A stretch of DNA of 64,000 nucleotides from Atrichornis clamosus (taxonomy: Eukaryota > Chordata > Aves > Passeriformes > Menuridae): contig WBMZ01003306.1 of NCBI GenBank assembly GCA_013400975.1, positions 283,693 to 347,692 on the forward strand, written 5' to 3'. Positions 1 to 13,046 of this stretch are shown here, one piece after another. The translations under genes were made by a program, and so were the position numbers. Numbering within the stretch: position 1 is the first letter of the stretch; every line of letters starts with the position of its first letter. The notes under the pieces were generated by a model. The model saw nothing but the letters and a program-made list of their open reading frames with translations. It searched no databases and was not told the origin of the DNA.

Positions 1-1025
1 TTCCCACTGTTAAGTTCACAATGTTTAGTTCCTTGAGGCTTGTTTCGTATCAGTTTGGGGGTTCCACAGTCCTCCTAATGTGTCTGTCATGACTAATCTT
101 ATAATTTAAATTTTTAAGCCACTTAGGATATGGAATGACAAAGTCTTACAAAAGGATGACCAGTGATATATAAAACCCATCTTAATTACATTATTTGAAT
201 CAAAACCACTTGCATGTAAGCATTAGCTGGATAATACAGCAAATTGCTGCTCTCTGTAAGTGTTAAACCAACCCTAGGAAATCTTTCACTGTTATGAAAT
301 TTTGTGATTTATATTGGCTATTAAGAAATACTAAAAGTCTTCAACTATGCAGAAGTGCACTATAGCTCAAGGGGCTCTGGAGATGCTTGTATTGTGAAGT
401 GATCCTTTATGAGAAAAGCTCTTCTTTACTTGACAGCTGCATTGTTCACCCTATGATATGCTTCCAAAATATTTCAAATTGTGGATTAGTTGCACTGTTT
501 TAATTACTAAATACAGGCTTTTTTAATCAACAGTGCTTCTAATGCCTGAGGAATTTGCCAGATCCTCTGGTAAATGTTAAGTCTTTGTTAGTGAGAGGCA
601 TTTGAAGAATATCTCAGTAGTCTGAATGCTAAAGAAAATCCATACACAACAAAGATATATTTTCATTTTTCTAGTTCTAGATATGAAAAAAAATGCTGAT
701 ATGCTATAAACTATGCAGCCTTCTACTATTTTTCTAACCCTTGGGGAATGCAGTGCAGAATGGACACTTGTTCAGTTACTAAAACTTCTTTTCAGCCTCA
801 CAAAGTCTTGGCTTCCCAGCTTGATGAAAACATTCTTAGGAGTTTATATATAGCACTGACTCTTTGAGCAGTATTGTTTGGTGGCAATAATAACATTATT
901 GTTTTAGTTTCTCAAAAGCTCCCTTCACATCAGTAGTTGAATGGTAGCAGACTAAATGCCGCAGTACGATCCTATGTGTTCTATCATTTTCCTCTGTACC
1001 CACGATCATAGAAGATGCAGGTGTT

Positions 1026-1089
1026 GGTTTCTCTCACCAAATGTATATTATTGCATAGGTTTCTCTCACCAAATGTATATTATTGCATA
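1026..1089. repeat. Perfect 32-bp tandem duplication
   Basis: A 32-base unit beginning ggtttctctcaccaaatgta and ending attgcata occurs twice head to tail, at 1026-1057 and 1058-1089, with no mismatch. There are only two copies, so it is not a satellite. Perfect identity suggests either a recent slippage duplication or an assembly or read artefact. Unlike the duplication at 8.1 kb, no N lies between the copies. Confidence 0.95.
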
Positions 1090-4000
1090 ATGTCCATGGG
1101 CAAAGAAGTATCACTGCATGAAATACACCTTCACAAAATGTGAATGCAGCTTCATGATTTGTGAAATAGAATGAGAACAGTGGTATTTGGAGCTAACTCC
1201 CAGCTGATATCAATTAAATCAGATTTGTTGAAGTATTTCTTTTATCATATGCCCCTGTGTAGTTTAAGGGAAACATTTTGGCACGGTACTTTTATCTTGG
1301 CTTGGAATTTGTCTGTCTAGGGAATTTGACAGCCTTTCAAGTTATATGAAGTCAATACAGAAGTTGAGTGCTTTTTTGCCCAGCCCATTTAGAAGTAGAC
1401 GTTTTTTCACTGCAGTTTACACAATAGAATATTTGAAGTGCTTTTAAGGATTTTTTTTCTACTTCAAACATTAAGCTTGAACTTCCAGAGCACCTCTAGA
1501 CCGATAAGAGAGTTCTTGACTTGCTCAAGCAATTTAGCTCCATATTTGCTTGGTATATCTTTGTGGTAACATAACACATTCAGGTAACAATAATTTATAA
1601 ATCAGGAGATTTCTAGGTATATAATTTACTGTTCAGAACCCATTCTTGTGTAACTGCCATTTTGCTTACCCAGAGCTGTGAGAAAACCCCATTCTCCCAA
1701 ACTCAGATGTAGCATAACCTCATGTAATTGAGACAGTCCCTTGTGGCACGTTATAATACAATGTAATAGGCCAGCTGGTAAAAGTGGAATAATGAAGAAA
1801 CGTAAGTAACTGTTGATGTCAAGATAGGACTGATGTCAGTGTTGTGCTCTGGCCAAATCCCAAATTAGAGCAGAACACAGAGTCAGCTGAGATAGGTATG
1901 GTTTGAAGCAGCATTCAAAATGTTATTATCCCTTAGCAATGTGCAAAAAACTCACTAACTCACTAAATTTCAGAGGAACTGAGGATTATCAGCACGTCTG
2001 AAATAGGCCTCTTCCTAAAGAATAATTCACAGTGAAGTCAGAACGCATGAGAAAAAGCACTTTGCAGAAATCCCTCAGCAAGGACAGCAGTGCAATTTGC
2101 ATCAGTCATAGCCATACTTACATGCATTAGTTAAAACTCAGGCTCTTGAGGGTGCAGGCACATTCATACAGCACTGCTTCAGAAATGTTTGGCCACATCA
2201 TATCAGTAAAAAATTAGTTGCACTTGCTTGATTGTGCTCAAAGATACAGGATGTGCATTAGTTAAAAATCATTGCAAGATACTTATCACAATTGACCTCT
2301 TGGGAACAGAGCTATACTTGTATGTGCAGCTGGTCAAAACATTTTTACAAATGTTGACTTAAGCACAAAATATTGGAGTTTCTTGTTCAGAATATTCCTG
2401 AAAGAAGAAAGAGAGAGTTTATTATTTAGAAGAAGAAATATTCAAGAAAACTTTTAAAGAAAGAACCATGCTGTGTAACTATGCTCCACAAAATGCAGGT
2501 TTCTTCTGTTCGCCTGTGCTAGTCTCCCCTCACTCCCCTCACTGCCTATGCTAGTCTTCTAAGAGGGTAGCTTGAGGTTTGACATTTACATTTAGCATCA
2601 ATCTTGCATTATGGAAAATTCTCTAAGAGGCTAGTAAGCTTCTCTCACATTGTTGAACAAGTTCAAAATTTGACCCATAATGTTTGAAATACTTTGAATA
2701 TGAATGAGCCCAGGAATGTTACTCCGTGCTTAGAATTTTTTTCACTTTGTGTTAAACAGATACAAGACCTGTCTCTTTAACACTCATTTTGTTCAAACTA
2801 CTGAAGGTTAGACGGTTTCTAATTTGGTACCAAATTGATCTTGTCAGTGGAAATAACCAAGTGCTTAACATGTTCAAATAGGCTCTAGCTGCCAGAGATA
2901 AGGCTTTGTAAGCATCGAAAAATTGAAACTCTCATTCAGCTATAAAGGACCAAAAGCACAACTTATTGAGATAAATATTTGCCACATCCCTCTGTTTCCA
3001 AATGGAATAAGATGGCCAGCAAAGGACAGAAATATCTTAAAATGGGATGTTGGAACAGATAAATTTTTCAGATGGAACAGACAAGTTAATGGTCAGGCAC
3101 CCAAAGTTGCATTCTTGTGACCAAGGGGAAGGGAGAATACAAAGACCCCTCAGAGAAAAGAGCAGTCTCCAATTATTGGTTAGATTATAGCGAAAAAGGT
3201 TTTTAGATGCTCTGATTACTAGAATGGGGGAAGAAAATGAGAGTGTTGAAATTAGTATAGACCAAGTTCAAAAACTTTCATCTGATAATGTCGAGATGGT
3301 AAGGTTAGCTGGAAGATCCTAGCAAGCTCATGTTTCAATAGAAAATATCAATTTAGTTTATAGGAACAGATTATTCTCTTTGATTTACCAAAAATGTGTC
3401 GTTCCCTCAGCTCTGCAGTACGCAGGAACTTAGTGTGAACTCAGTGCGGACTCGGTGTCGTGTTCAGGGAGAAAACTGGCTTTCACCACAGTCAGTGTAA
3501 TGCTGAACATGACATGCCTCTGTGCATGTGGGTCATAACCAAGTGAGCTGTTCTCAGTCAGTTCTGTAGAGGAGACAAGGGGAAAGTAGAAGAAGATGCC
3601 ACCAAAGTACAAAATTATGAAGATGACCGTAAAGCATCTGTGTGTTCTTTTCTCTACCTGTCACACAAAATCCAAAAGATCTGAAAGTCTAAGAAAAGAC
3701 TGAGATGGGAAGGGGAAGGAAGAAGGCAATGGCACATATATTTTAAAGAAAATTGAGACATTGAAGACAAGATAACTTGAGAAAACTCAATTTCAATTGA
3801 TGTTGAAATCTTGATTTGCATTTTTTCATAGCCATCAATCAGTTGCATGGTCCTCCTTATTAGAGAGTTATAAAAGCCACTCAAGTTTATGATTTGAGGC
3901 AGAAAAGAATAAAGAAAGAAAACAAAAAGCTTCTCCCTCCTATTTTCATATGGCCCACATGTGACTTAGTGCAAATCCGCAATGAATACTGGTTTGAAGT

Positions 4001-4854
4001 ACAGTGTGGTAGAGAAATGAACAAAATTAAATACAAGAATTCTCCAGTTGTAAAGACATGCCTTTAAAGGAAAATCACTCTACTTACACAAGTCATAACT
4101 TTTTCCGTGTAATTGAAGAAATATTTACCTACCTCAAAAGAATTTATGAATTGGATCCTGATTCTGGTTTTACAGTCACATAAATGGTAATTTTACCAAT
4201 GAACATTTTGGCTGGTAAAAAGACAGATTAAAAAAGAGTCTTTTTTCAAAATAGAGGCTTTTGCAGGTGCAAAGCAGTAAGCATTAGTATTTCTTTAATA
4301 GAATTTGTAACCACATAAAACTGTAAATTGCTGCCCATTCCTCCAGATTCTCAAGCCACTATGAACAATGATGATACAAAGAAAAGCTGTTTTATTTTCT
4401 GTCATGTTTAGGCTGTTAGCTCCATTTGGAAATTAAAAAGAAATATAACATTAGTGTAGCTGTATTTTCACTGCCTTGACAGTAGTGTCTGAATTTGAAA
4501 CAGAGTTTACCTAGAAATGCAATGCAAAGATATGAAAACAGAAGTTTGAATGTAAAGTAGGATTAATGTGTTGAAGTTCTGAGTTCTTTATCATCCTAGT
4601 TGATGTCAGAAGGTGTCTTCAAATGTCTGACTTGGACGTGCTTCCAAATGTCTGTCCATGTCTGGTAAATTAGAAAAAAATCATAATTCATCAAATCCTC
4701 AAACCTTAAGAGTCTAAACTACACATTCTTGTCCGTTTGCTGCTTCCTGTCTTTGCTGCAAACCTTTATCCTTCTGGTTTTTTGTCACCGGCCATGCTTG
4801 CTTTGCTGTACTTTTAGACACTTAGGATGGCATAAAACAAAGACAGCTGCTCTG

Positions 4855-4890
4855 TGGTTGGACTAGATAGTTGTGTGTCTTGAAATGGTT
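4855..4890 (+). mobile_element. Possible CR1 3'-end scrap, plus strand
   Basis: The string ggttggactagat near 4856-4868 matches the conserved 3' region of CR1 in plus orientation, after which similarity fades. It sits just before the 3' end of a minus-strand CR1 fragment, so it may be a second, decayed CR1 arranged tail to tail with that copy. The match is short and could be chance. Confidence 0.3.
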
Positions 4891-4908
4891 GGCTTCAGAT
4901 ATAAGGAA

Positions 4909-5054
4909 ACATCGAATCAGAGAATGGTTGGGGTTAGAAAGGACCTTAAACGCCACCGAGTTCAAACCTCCCTGCCATGGGCAGGGACACCTTACACTAG
5001 ACCAGATTGCTCAAAGTTCCATCCAGCCCGACCTTGAACACCTCCAGGAATGGA
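4909..5054 (-). mobile_element. CR1 LINE fragment, 3' end
   Basis: On the plus strand this reads as the reverse complement of the CR1 3' terminus. It starts with a decayed copy of the terminal octamer repeat (gaatcagagaatggtt), then ggaccttaaa, then the diagnostic ctgccatgggcagggacacc, then actagaccagattgctc, then the 'ccttgaacacctccagg' block. CR1 is a non-LTR retrotransposon. Its copies are usually 5'-truncated and share this 3' end, which fits a piece of about 146 bases. It contains no usable ORF. Several substitutions against the usual consensus show an old insertion. Confidence 0.95.
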
Positions 5055-5984
5055 AAACTGGTCACTGCTATGCCTCAAAGATTACTTTTGCTGCTTTATG
5101 AATTAGTTTCTCCCTGATGTCTTGCATATTTCCTCTTCATGAAAAAGTTAAAAATTGAAATTTAAAATCTTTCCTCATCCCAGACTTTATGCTACTTGCA
5201 AAGGAGGAAACACAGTATCAGTAACCTTGCTGTTTTCAGTAAGGCTTTTGAGCAGATCCAAACAAAATCACATAGGTCTCAATATAAAAAGCTTTACAAG
5301 ATTTCCAAGTCCCTCACAGTCCCAGAGCTAGAGGAAATTATTTGATAGCTTTACGTGTTATAAATTATTGTGAAGGATATTTACAAAAGTTCCTAACTTC
5401 TGATGTATTTAGGAGCACCAATCACGACCATAGTTCCCTTCCCTACATTTATCCCTTAAAATATAATCTGGTGCTACCAGACCATACTGTGTCGGCAGTT
5501 CTGTTGCAGTATGAGTACAAGCAGCTGTGCTGTAACTTCAAGGAGGCCAGGAATATGCTCCAAAAATGATCTTAATCAAGGAGTCCAAAATACAAATGAA
5601 TATAGCAGCATCCCTTGCTCATATAAGCAGTCCAAATGCAGCTGATGGTTGCTTCACTTTTTGAGTTCTTAATCTCTTACACCAGTGCATTTGATTGGAG
5701 ATGTGAAAGCTTTAGTACCTTTGAAACAGCTGCAGCTTATCATTACGTCAGAAGGCAAAAATATCCCACTCTAAATGTCTAATTCTGTTCAGTTAAAGTA
5801 AAATTGGTCCTGAGATTAGGGATTCTGGCTTTCAGGTTACTAAAAATAAAAAAAAAAAAAATTCTGATAAAGTTACATCAGCTATAAGTTTTTTACATTC
5901 AAAATAAACATATTTGAATGGCAGAAAGTGACACATTTCCTTTAAAAGGTTTTTCTGGAATTCACCTTCTGTTCACACAGTCTG

Positions 5985-6026
5985 CCACAGAGCATATACA
6001 TCTCTTCCTGTTCATGCTCTCTGTGG
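5985..6026. other. Short imperfect hairpin
   Basis: ccacagagcat (5985-5995) pairs with atgctctctgtgg (6014-6026). The stem has an outer 8-bp perfect helix, a two-base bulge and an inner 3-bp helix, around a loop of about 18 bases. The stem is too short for a typical microRNA precursor, and no function is claimed. Confidence 0.5.
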
Positions 6027-6656
6027 TTTACATGTGCATTGGTAAAAATAGTATCTTAAACAGCTTTTTATTTGTGTACTGAACTCCATGTGGGACCATA
6101 TGTACCGAATCGTAAATGAAGTAATGGCAAAGTTTGTATATGCTTTCCTCCTGCCTTTCTGTCTGTCTTATAAAGCAGCTCATTTTTACTCAGTTTTACA
6201 TGGCCACCTTTAAAACCATCACATAAAAATCAGTTTTCTAAGAATTTACAAAATGCTAACCATTTGTAAAACCAGACACTAAGGATTCCCTAATTATACC
6301 TCTAATTAAAAAGAAATCTCTCTCCTGGAATTGTAAATAATTCATTTATATTATATGCCTGGGAAAAGTACACTCTCTTTTTTAGGGGAAAAGAGTCAGA
6401 ATTTCCTCTAAATGTTACCAAGCCAAGGATAGAAAACACAATTAAAAATGACATTTTGATCATAATCCTCCTTTCTGATATGGTATGTAAAAGAAAAGAT
6501 ATATTTAGTAATGGATCATTTCACAGAAAGGCTTAAAATGTCAATGCTGCTCATATTTTCTACCTTTGCTCTGTGTGTGTAGATAAGCACTTGTTCCATT
6601 TGCCACCTACACACTGATAAAACTTTAAGCCCCCTTCTCCGGGTGAAAGGATAATC

Positions 6657-6757
6657 CAGTGGTTAGTCTGAAATTTGAATTTGATGAGCAGCTTTGCCAT
6701 GAACCTTTATCTGGTCACCTGCCACAAATCCCTTATTGCCATATGCAAACAAAAGGC
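6657..6757 (+). repeat. Possible ancient MIR-type SINE relic
   Basis: The start cagtggttag resembles the tRNA-derived head of MIR. About 30 bases later comes a block with gctttgcca, then gtcacct, caaatc and ctta. Their order and approximate spacing follow MIR (tctgcca, gtgacctt, caagtc, actta). Many substitutions and an internal deletion would be needed. MIR and related SINEs are known as old elements throughout amniotes, but this assignment is by eye only. Confidence 0.3.
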
Positions 6758-8048
6758 AGTAAATGTTGCAAGTTTAGCTATTTTCTGGTTGTGTCTGTCT
6801 TGTGCAGACTTACCAGGCCTTGTTGGGTTTGTGGGACACCTTTCCTAGAGAGAGAGCCACCTTTAAATGCAGGAACACTCAGACTGGGGAACCAGGCTAA
6901 CTCAAGGATGAAGTAAATCACATAAAATGACTTGCACAGGGTCCTTTGCTCTACCTGCTTGATCCCCTATCATTCCACTGTGCATATTAGCAGGATTGAC
7001 ATCTGACTATGTTTCAGCATCTCATCTTCCTGACTATGCATGGCGCTGTCTGCTAGCTAGACCAGTCCTGAGATTTCAGCTGGAATGGGATAACTAGGTC
7101 TCTTTCTGGACAAAACTGGCAACTGCATAGGGTTCGAATAAAGATCATTCCACTGAGCAGAGGATCTTCTGGTATTGGTGTTCCAACCAGTCTGGTCGGT
7201 CATCCACTGTGATTCCAGAAAGCGTCACATGGGCACATGACCTCCTGCAACAGCACAGAAAGACTCAGAAAAGTTTTAAATGTATTTAAGGTGTCTCAAC
7301 CCAAAAGAGGGACCGCAAGGGATCTGGAGGAGAGATGGAATATTTATCCCAGTGTTCCTAAAGCTGTGTCACATGACATAGGAGAGTTCATGACTATGAT
7401 ATTGGTCACCTGCAGGGATGTGGTGTGGCTTCATCTGTAGGAATTTAAAAACAGCACTGAAACTAAATGTGATCTGTACTAAGGTTCGAGGCAGAAAACT
7501 GCCGTACTGAGCACAGGGCAGACAATTATTATGCATGCAACAAGCCACAGGCTAGAAATGCCTTTGACAGAGGAAAAATGGAGCTGTGTGAGACAGCTGT
7601 GGAGCCAGGGTCTGCATTAAGCGGTTATGGAACTGACAGGCTGGTACTGGGTGTGGACAGGCAAAGCAGTGACAACACGGGTTACTCTGGACACCTTGGC
7701 TAAGGCAAAGGGCCCACCCATGGGTGGAAACCACAAAAATTAGAAACTTATATACTTCAGTTCCCCAGTAACAGAATGAATATTTCACCAGCGTTTGTGT
7801 TGTGAAGTGAATATTTCAGAGGCACTTGGACATTATTAAGAAGAGTTGTGTAAGGAAGAACTGGATATGTGGAGGATGACTGTTGGCTCTTGAGTCAGCG
7901 ACATTTATACGTTCTGCTAAACCAGGAAGGATTTAAATAGCAACATAATGCCAGAGCCCCCACCCTGTTACTTTCTTCTCTTTGCTTTAGACCCAACAGC
8001 ATCTGCTGCACTGCATCATCCTGCTAAACACATCAGAATAGTCGGGAC

Positions 8049-8252
8049 AATACTTCTTTAAAAGCTGGTTGTCATTTCATACTAATTTCCTGACAGGAAT
8101 GAAGCTAAATTGGTTAGAACATTTTTTTTTAAGGAACATCAGCATTTGGNAATACTTCTTTAAAAGCTGGTTGTCATTTCATACTAATTTCCTGACAGGA
8201 ATGAAGCTAAATTGGTTAGAACATTTTTTTTTTAAGGAACATCAGCATTTGG
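8049..8252. repeat. Near-identical 101/102-bp direct repeat flanking a one-base gap
   Basis: Copy 1 (8049-8149) and copy 2 (8151-8252) both begin aatacttctttaaaagctgg and end atcagcatttgg, and are separated by the single N at 8150. The only difference I find is the T run, with nine Ts in copy 1 and ten in copy 2. The repeat ends exactly at the N on both sides. That is expected when two contigs share an unmerged overlap, so this is most likely a false duplication and not a genomic repeat. An apparent open frame of 66 codons across it is an artefact. Confidence 0.95.
8150..8150. other. Assembly gap placeholder (N)
   Basis: This single unknown base lies between two copies of the same roughly 101-base block. 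It probably marks an unresolved contig join rather than one unread base. Confidence 0.9.
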
Positions 8253-11200
8253 CAAATAAGGATGCATAAAACTAATTGAATACACTCTACATTTCAGTAG
8301 AACAGGCTTGAATAGTTCCTGCACTAAATTACATATGTGGATCCCACTGTTTCATCTGAGATCATCTCAGCAGGGATGGCTATGGAAATGCAAATTTACA
8401 CTGCTGCTGAGTCCTTGCAGATTTTACACTGTGTGTCAATGATTAACTTAAGGATCTTGGCATGGTTTGCATTCTTTCTTAACATTTAGCAATTCAAACA
8501 TTCTTCTCTCCAAATTAGATAAAATTATTTAAATAATAATAGCATTTTTAATTATCTACTCTGGGCCTCTTTTTGCTTGCTGCAAGAAGTTCCACATTTC
8601 CCTATTTGTCTTTTGTGCAAGGTATGCGTACATCCATCACTTCATCTAAAATATGAAGGGGACTTTATGACAATGATCTTTGATAAAATGACAAAATCTT
8701 CATTTGTCTTATAATTTTCTAGTTTACCTGAACCATAGTCAACACTGGTGACAATTTTGATGTTTGCACAAAATCCTACAGTTATTCTGCCATCTATTGT
8801 TTTTACAAAGCTTCCTTCAAATTCACTGGAATCTCTGCCAGGGTAGTGACTGATGAAGCTTTCTCTTTATGGAGGTGTTAGATATCCTGTTAGACTGACT
8901 GATAGAGTTGTTAAAAGATAGCCAAGTTCTTGCCTGTGCAAGTTGTTTTCACATAGTCTCACACAGACTATCACAACCAGTCTGACTCCAAGTCTGTAAC
9001 TATACAATATTGGCAAACTCTTTATTGCATTAACCCTTGTACTAAGGAAGAAGCAGCAAATGACCAAGACTGCCTTGGTAAAAGTTAGAAAAGAAGTTAC
9101 ATCTCCTAATAACATTGACTTGTTTTCCTCTATTAGAAAAAATCATCTTTTCTGTAAGCATCAAAAGAAAACTTACTTTCCTATGAATTTCTTTGGTCAT
9201 TGATTTCACAGCCTAAGATGCGAGGTTTTGCTTAAGTCGTACCAACAGTGGAGTCACTTAGAGGGGCTTGTGATATTGCAGACTTTCTGGTATCCAATAA
9301 ACACTGCACTTTTTTCCCTCTTGGGAGGCACTGATAGCCTGACTCTCCCCAGCCTTCACGGAACTGGTAGAACTTAATGTCCCTGAAACTGCCGTCGCTC
9401 TGCCACACTTGCTCAAGCATATTATTGGGAACTGAATGGACAGATAAGCACAGCACTTAACAAGTCACAGGAGGGTAGGTACCTTACTAACAAGTGTAGA
9501 AAACAGTGTTGCTTCCAGCTAGGCTGGTTAAACTCACATTTTGGGACACACCTGGTTATCAGGGGATGGCTAACTTTTCTCCAGTTTACAGTAAGACTCT
9601 GATATATGCCTCTCCATCTGCTGTAATTCAGTTGTGGAACAAATTTTAGGGTTTAAAAAAAAAAATCAGTCATTCTGAAATCAAATTGCACTTGGAAGAA
9701 TTTTCAATATAAGCTGGTCTTTCTGGTATCTCTGCTCCTTAGCACAGTTTCTGAGACCAAAGATTTTTGGCAGTCACCGTGAAAGGGATAGAACACTTGT
9801 GTGGCATTGCTGAAGGTGCTTTTAGCTCGAAAGTAATGATATTCCTCGAAATGAGAGACTCGTGGGAAATGTGTTTGGAGGCCTAACTGGCTGGAAAGTG
9901 CTGCTCTGGTCTCCCTAGCTATGGTTGTGTTTTGCTGTAGGTCAACGAACAGGAGGAACTCTAGGACAGCAGAATTTCTAGAATTTCTAGCCTTCCCAAG
10001 AATAAAATGGGTTGGATATTCTCTGGTCAAACCATCCCTTTTTCTTTATCTTTTCTTTTTTTTTTTTTCTTTTTGTCAGAAAATGGTGACTCATCACATC
10101 TGGAATGTTTTCTGGAACTCTGTCAGTTTAGCTAACTGACAGAGAACGCTAAGAAGGTTTTCATCATTTCACGCTGTTTGCCTGGCAGGAGGTTGTAGAG
10201 CCCAGCAACAGCCACTTCTTCAGCACCACGGGAATTTCTATGGGTTTTTGTGGCTGTCAGGGTCTCTCACAGGCATTTGGATGCCAGAAACCCAAGGAGC
10301 TTTTGGTAGACTTGGAGTTTGGCCCACTGTTGTGCAGCTGAGAGCTCATGCTGGGAACCTCTCTCAGGGCTTTCATGCAGACGCTGTTGAAATTTCCCAG
10401 AAATGAACTGTCCCTTTTTTAATGAAAAAATAGCTGTTTATATCCATACGAGTACAGACACTTTGAGTGAAAAAGAGAGTCAACACCTGATGACCTGCAT
10501 TTAAAGTTTAAAAAAAAACAAAACCCACCATAAATTCTCAAACTCCAGCACTTCATTCTGCCCAGAACAGTCTTCCTTTCATATTTGAGAGAAAGAAAGG
10601 TTTAGACATTGTTTTCTAGCTTTTGATGGTGGCTTATATAGAAAGCAGGACATTAGCCAAGTAAAAAGCCTACTCTTTGTGAAAACCCTGCTCTGGACAC
10701 CTTTGCCAATGAGCTGGAATGCTGATTCCTGTACTTCTCATGTGCTGCCTCACTCATGGACTCTTGAGGCTTTGACTCCCTCTTGCTACCCTAGGAGCTG
10801 GGCATTAAGCAAGAGTCTGTCATGGTGTCCAGTTTTAGTGTCATTTTAACTATTTCAAAACAAAATATTTAGAAACTTCTCACTTTCACAGGAAACTCTT
10901 GAAATGTCTATATTTCTATTACAAAGAAGGGAAAAAAAACCCTCTAGAATTTCCTACAGAGAAGAAATATCAGGCCTTAATGTGATGTTCCCGGGAATAT
11001 CCTTGCTAGAGGCTACAGCATTGTAGCCTCAGGAGCAATAGAAGCTGGATAAAATAGCTGGAGGCAACCTGAAGTGTCCATTTTCTGTGATGTCATTTTA
11101 TTTATATCTAAGAACAGCAGAGTGTTAATGTTTTGACAGCCAAAATCACAATAAGCTCTAGCTCTGTTGAGTGTAGGGATGCAGACTTGCCTGCAAATCA

Positions 11201-13013
11201 TGAGGGGTGTGAATTTTAAATGCCATCTTCTGTACTGCCAAACCTTACCCACATGTTGTGCTGCTCTCTCATTGGGATTTTTCTACCCTTGGCTCTATTA
11301 AGGAATATCATTGTTCTCAGAAATGGCAGAAAGTAATCCCTGCAACCCCCTCCCTAACATCCCATTGACACCTTTCCCTTCCATAATGACTTGGAATAAT
11401 TAGAGCTTTTTAACAAATCTGTTTATCAGTGAGAGACACTATAGCCCTTCGATAGCCCTTGTTAGCAGGAGGATGTTGATTAGCCAATCACCTACAGATT
11501 CTTTCCTTTCTCAAATTTAGGAAACGATCCTGGTGAGATTAAAATTACATTGAATATGCTGTTTTCTAAAGAACCTTTTGCCTTCTGGCCCCATGGAAGA
11601 ATTGCCTCTTTCACTGTGCAGTCAAATCTTGTCCTCTACACTTCCAAATTAGAATGAGTCATTTTTGCAGAGCACTGAATATTTGTCTGCTAGTGAGGCT
11701 GCAGGTGTTGGGTATTATTCCCAGAGTCCTCTTCACATTCCATGCTAGATGTTCTGTTCCCCAGCACTGCTCTTCCCTCTTTGCTTGTGAGACCAAAACA
11801 TGCATTCAATTCTTGCTAGACCTTTGTTGCAGGGAATAACTGATCCTGGTCTTTTCCAGTAACTTCTAACACTAAAGGTGTCTGCATGCTCTTTTTGAAA
11901 GCAATCAAAAATCGAAGGGAGAGGCCGTTGTCTGTATTAGACCAGATGAAACACTTGGAGAACAGAAACAAGTCTTCATGCATGCAGACCTTTCTTCTGG
12001 CCTGAAGGAAAAGCAACAGACAGACCCGAACTATCCAGTATCGCTCATGTCTGCAAAAACACCACTAGTGTCATATTGTCATCCTGTCTGTAAAGATGTT
12101 AGAAAAACAGTAAATAGAAACCTGGGGAGGCGTACTTTAAATTTTAAGTGTTCTGCATGAGTAACAGTTCCCCAAACTGAAACAATTTTGTTTGGCATTT
12201 TTCCTAGATTTGTATTTGCACAAGTCTGACTCCAGAGTGAATACGATTGCTTAACAGAGTCACAAAATTATTTATCAGCTGGCATCTTTAAGATTGTCTA
12301 CCTCTCTTTAGCCTGTTTTAAGTCTTCAGGCCATACTCCCTCAGCCCTGCAGTGCTTCATTTTCCTTCCAGCCTGAAGGCTGGTTCTCTGGTGTGTATTC
12401 ATATGCATAATAATGTCTTTATGTCTATGAAATATCAGGACCAAGCATAACACTTTTCAGTTTGTAAATAAGAACAAAATTTATTCGGTAAGCAAGGAAG
12501 CAAGAATCCATGATTTAAAGAATGGATTAGAAAGAGTGGGTACAAAAAGCTGCTTTAAAACTGTATCCTGCATTAAAAGGAAAAGAGAGCCTGTCATTTA
12601 CACACTGAAACTTACTTTTTTTTTTCCTCTCATGCAAGAAGTGGGCTCCAGCACATGGATCATACTAATTACATTTTAAACTCATCCGTCTTAAATCTCA
12701 CCCTTTAATCTACAGGAATTATCTTAGTTCTCTCTGGTGACAGAGGAGCAGAGACAGGGACTAATTCAACCCAACTCTCTTAAGAGAGGATGAGTTGTTC
12801 TGTGCAACTGTCTCAGATGCAACTGTCTTCAAGGTAGCTAAAGCTGGCTGAGATGAGTTCTATTTCCCAAAATGAAACTCTAGATTTTTCCCCATCCCCT
12901 CATCCTGTTAATTGACATGTTTTTCTCAGAAAGAAAGGACTTGCCAAAAGAGAAAAAAAGGTGGATATAGAGTCAGTTGGCAGGACCCCTGCAGGATGAT
13001 GCCTCTCTTCTAA
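8253..13013. other. Noncoding DNA, no gene seen
   Basis: I see no exon with paired splice sites and coding-like content. Antisense frames of 108 and 72 codons near 9.7-10.1 kb overlap each other and end in a pyrimidine tract, which suggests chance. Low-complexity content is a T/C-rich tract at about 10037-10075 and several short A or T runs. Confidence 0.55.
10037..10075. repeat. Pyrimidine-rich low-complexity tract
   Basis: The tract is nearly all T with scattered C and includes a run of 13 or more Ts. It could be simple sequence, or the reversed poly(A) tail of a decayed retroelement. No recognisable element body adjoins it. Confidence 0.8.
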
Positions 13014-13015
13014 TC

Positions 13016-13046
<31 letters not shown>

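Larger units (their letters stand above)
1..4908. other. Noncoding AT-rich DNA, no gene seen
   Basis: I see no supported gene in this stretch. Reading frames are short (76 codons or fewer) and have neither coding-like composition nor matched splice sites. The only clear structure is the perfect 32-bp tandem duplication near 1.03 kb. Whether the DNA is intronic or intergenic cannot be told from the sequence. Confidence 0.6.
5055..8048. other. Noncoding DNA between CR1 and first assembly gap
   Basis: No gene is supported here. The stretch contains an A run (5848-5861), a short imperfect hairpin (5985-6026), a weak MIR-like relic (6657-6757) and two isolated tRNA B-box-like strings that do not form a tRNA. 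The longest open frame is 85 codons, and it overlaps the SINE-like relic. Confidence 0.55.

Noticed and set aside
7131..7140. tRNA B-box-like ggttcgaata (and ggttcgag at 7482)
   Set aside because: No matching A box or cloverleaf arms are found at tRNA spacing, so these are isolated motif matches.
8069..8269. 66-codon frame containing an internally repeated peptide
   Set aside because: It is created by the false duplication around the N at 8150.
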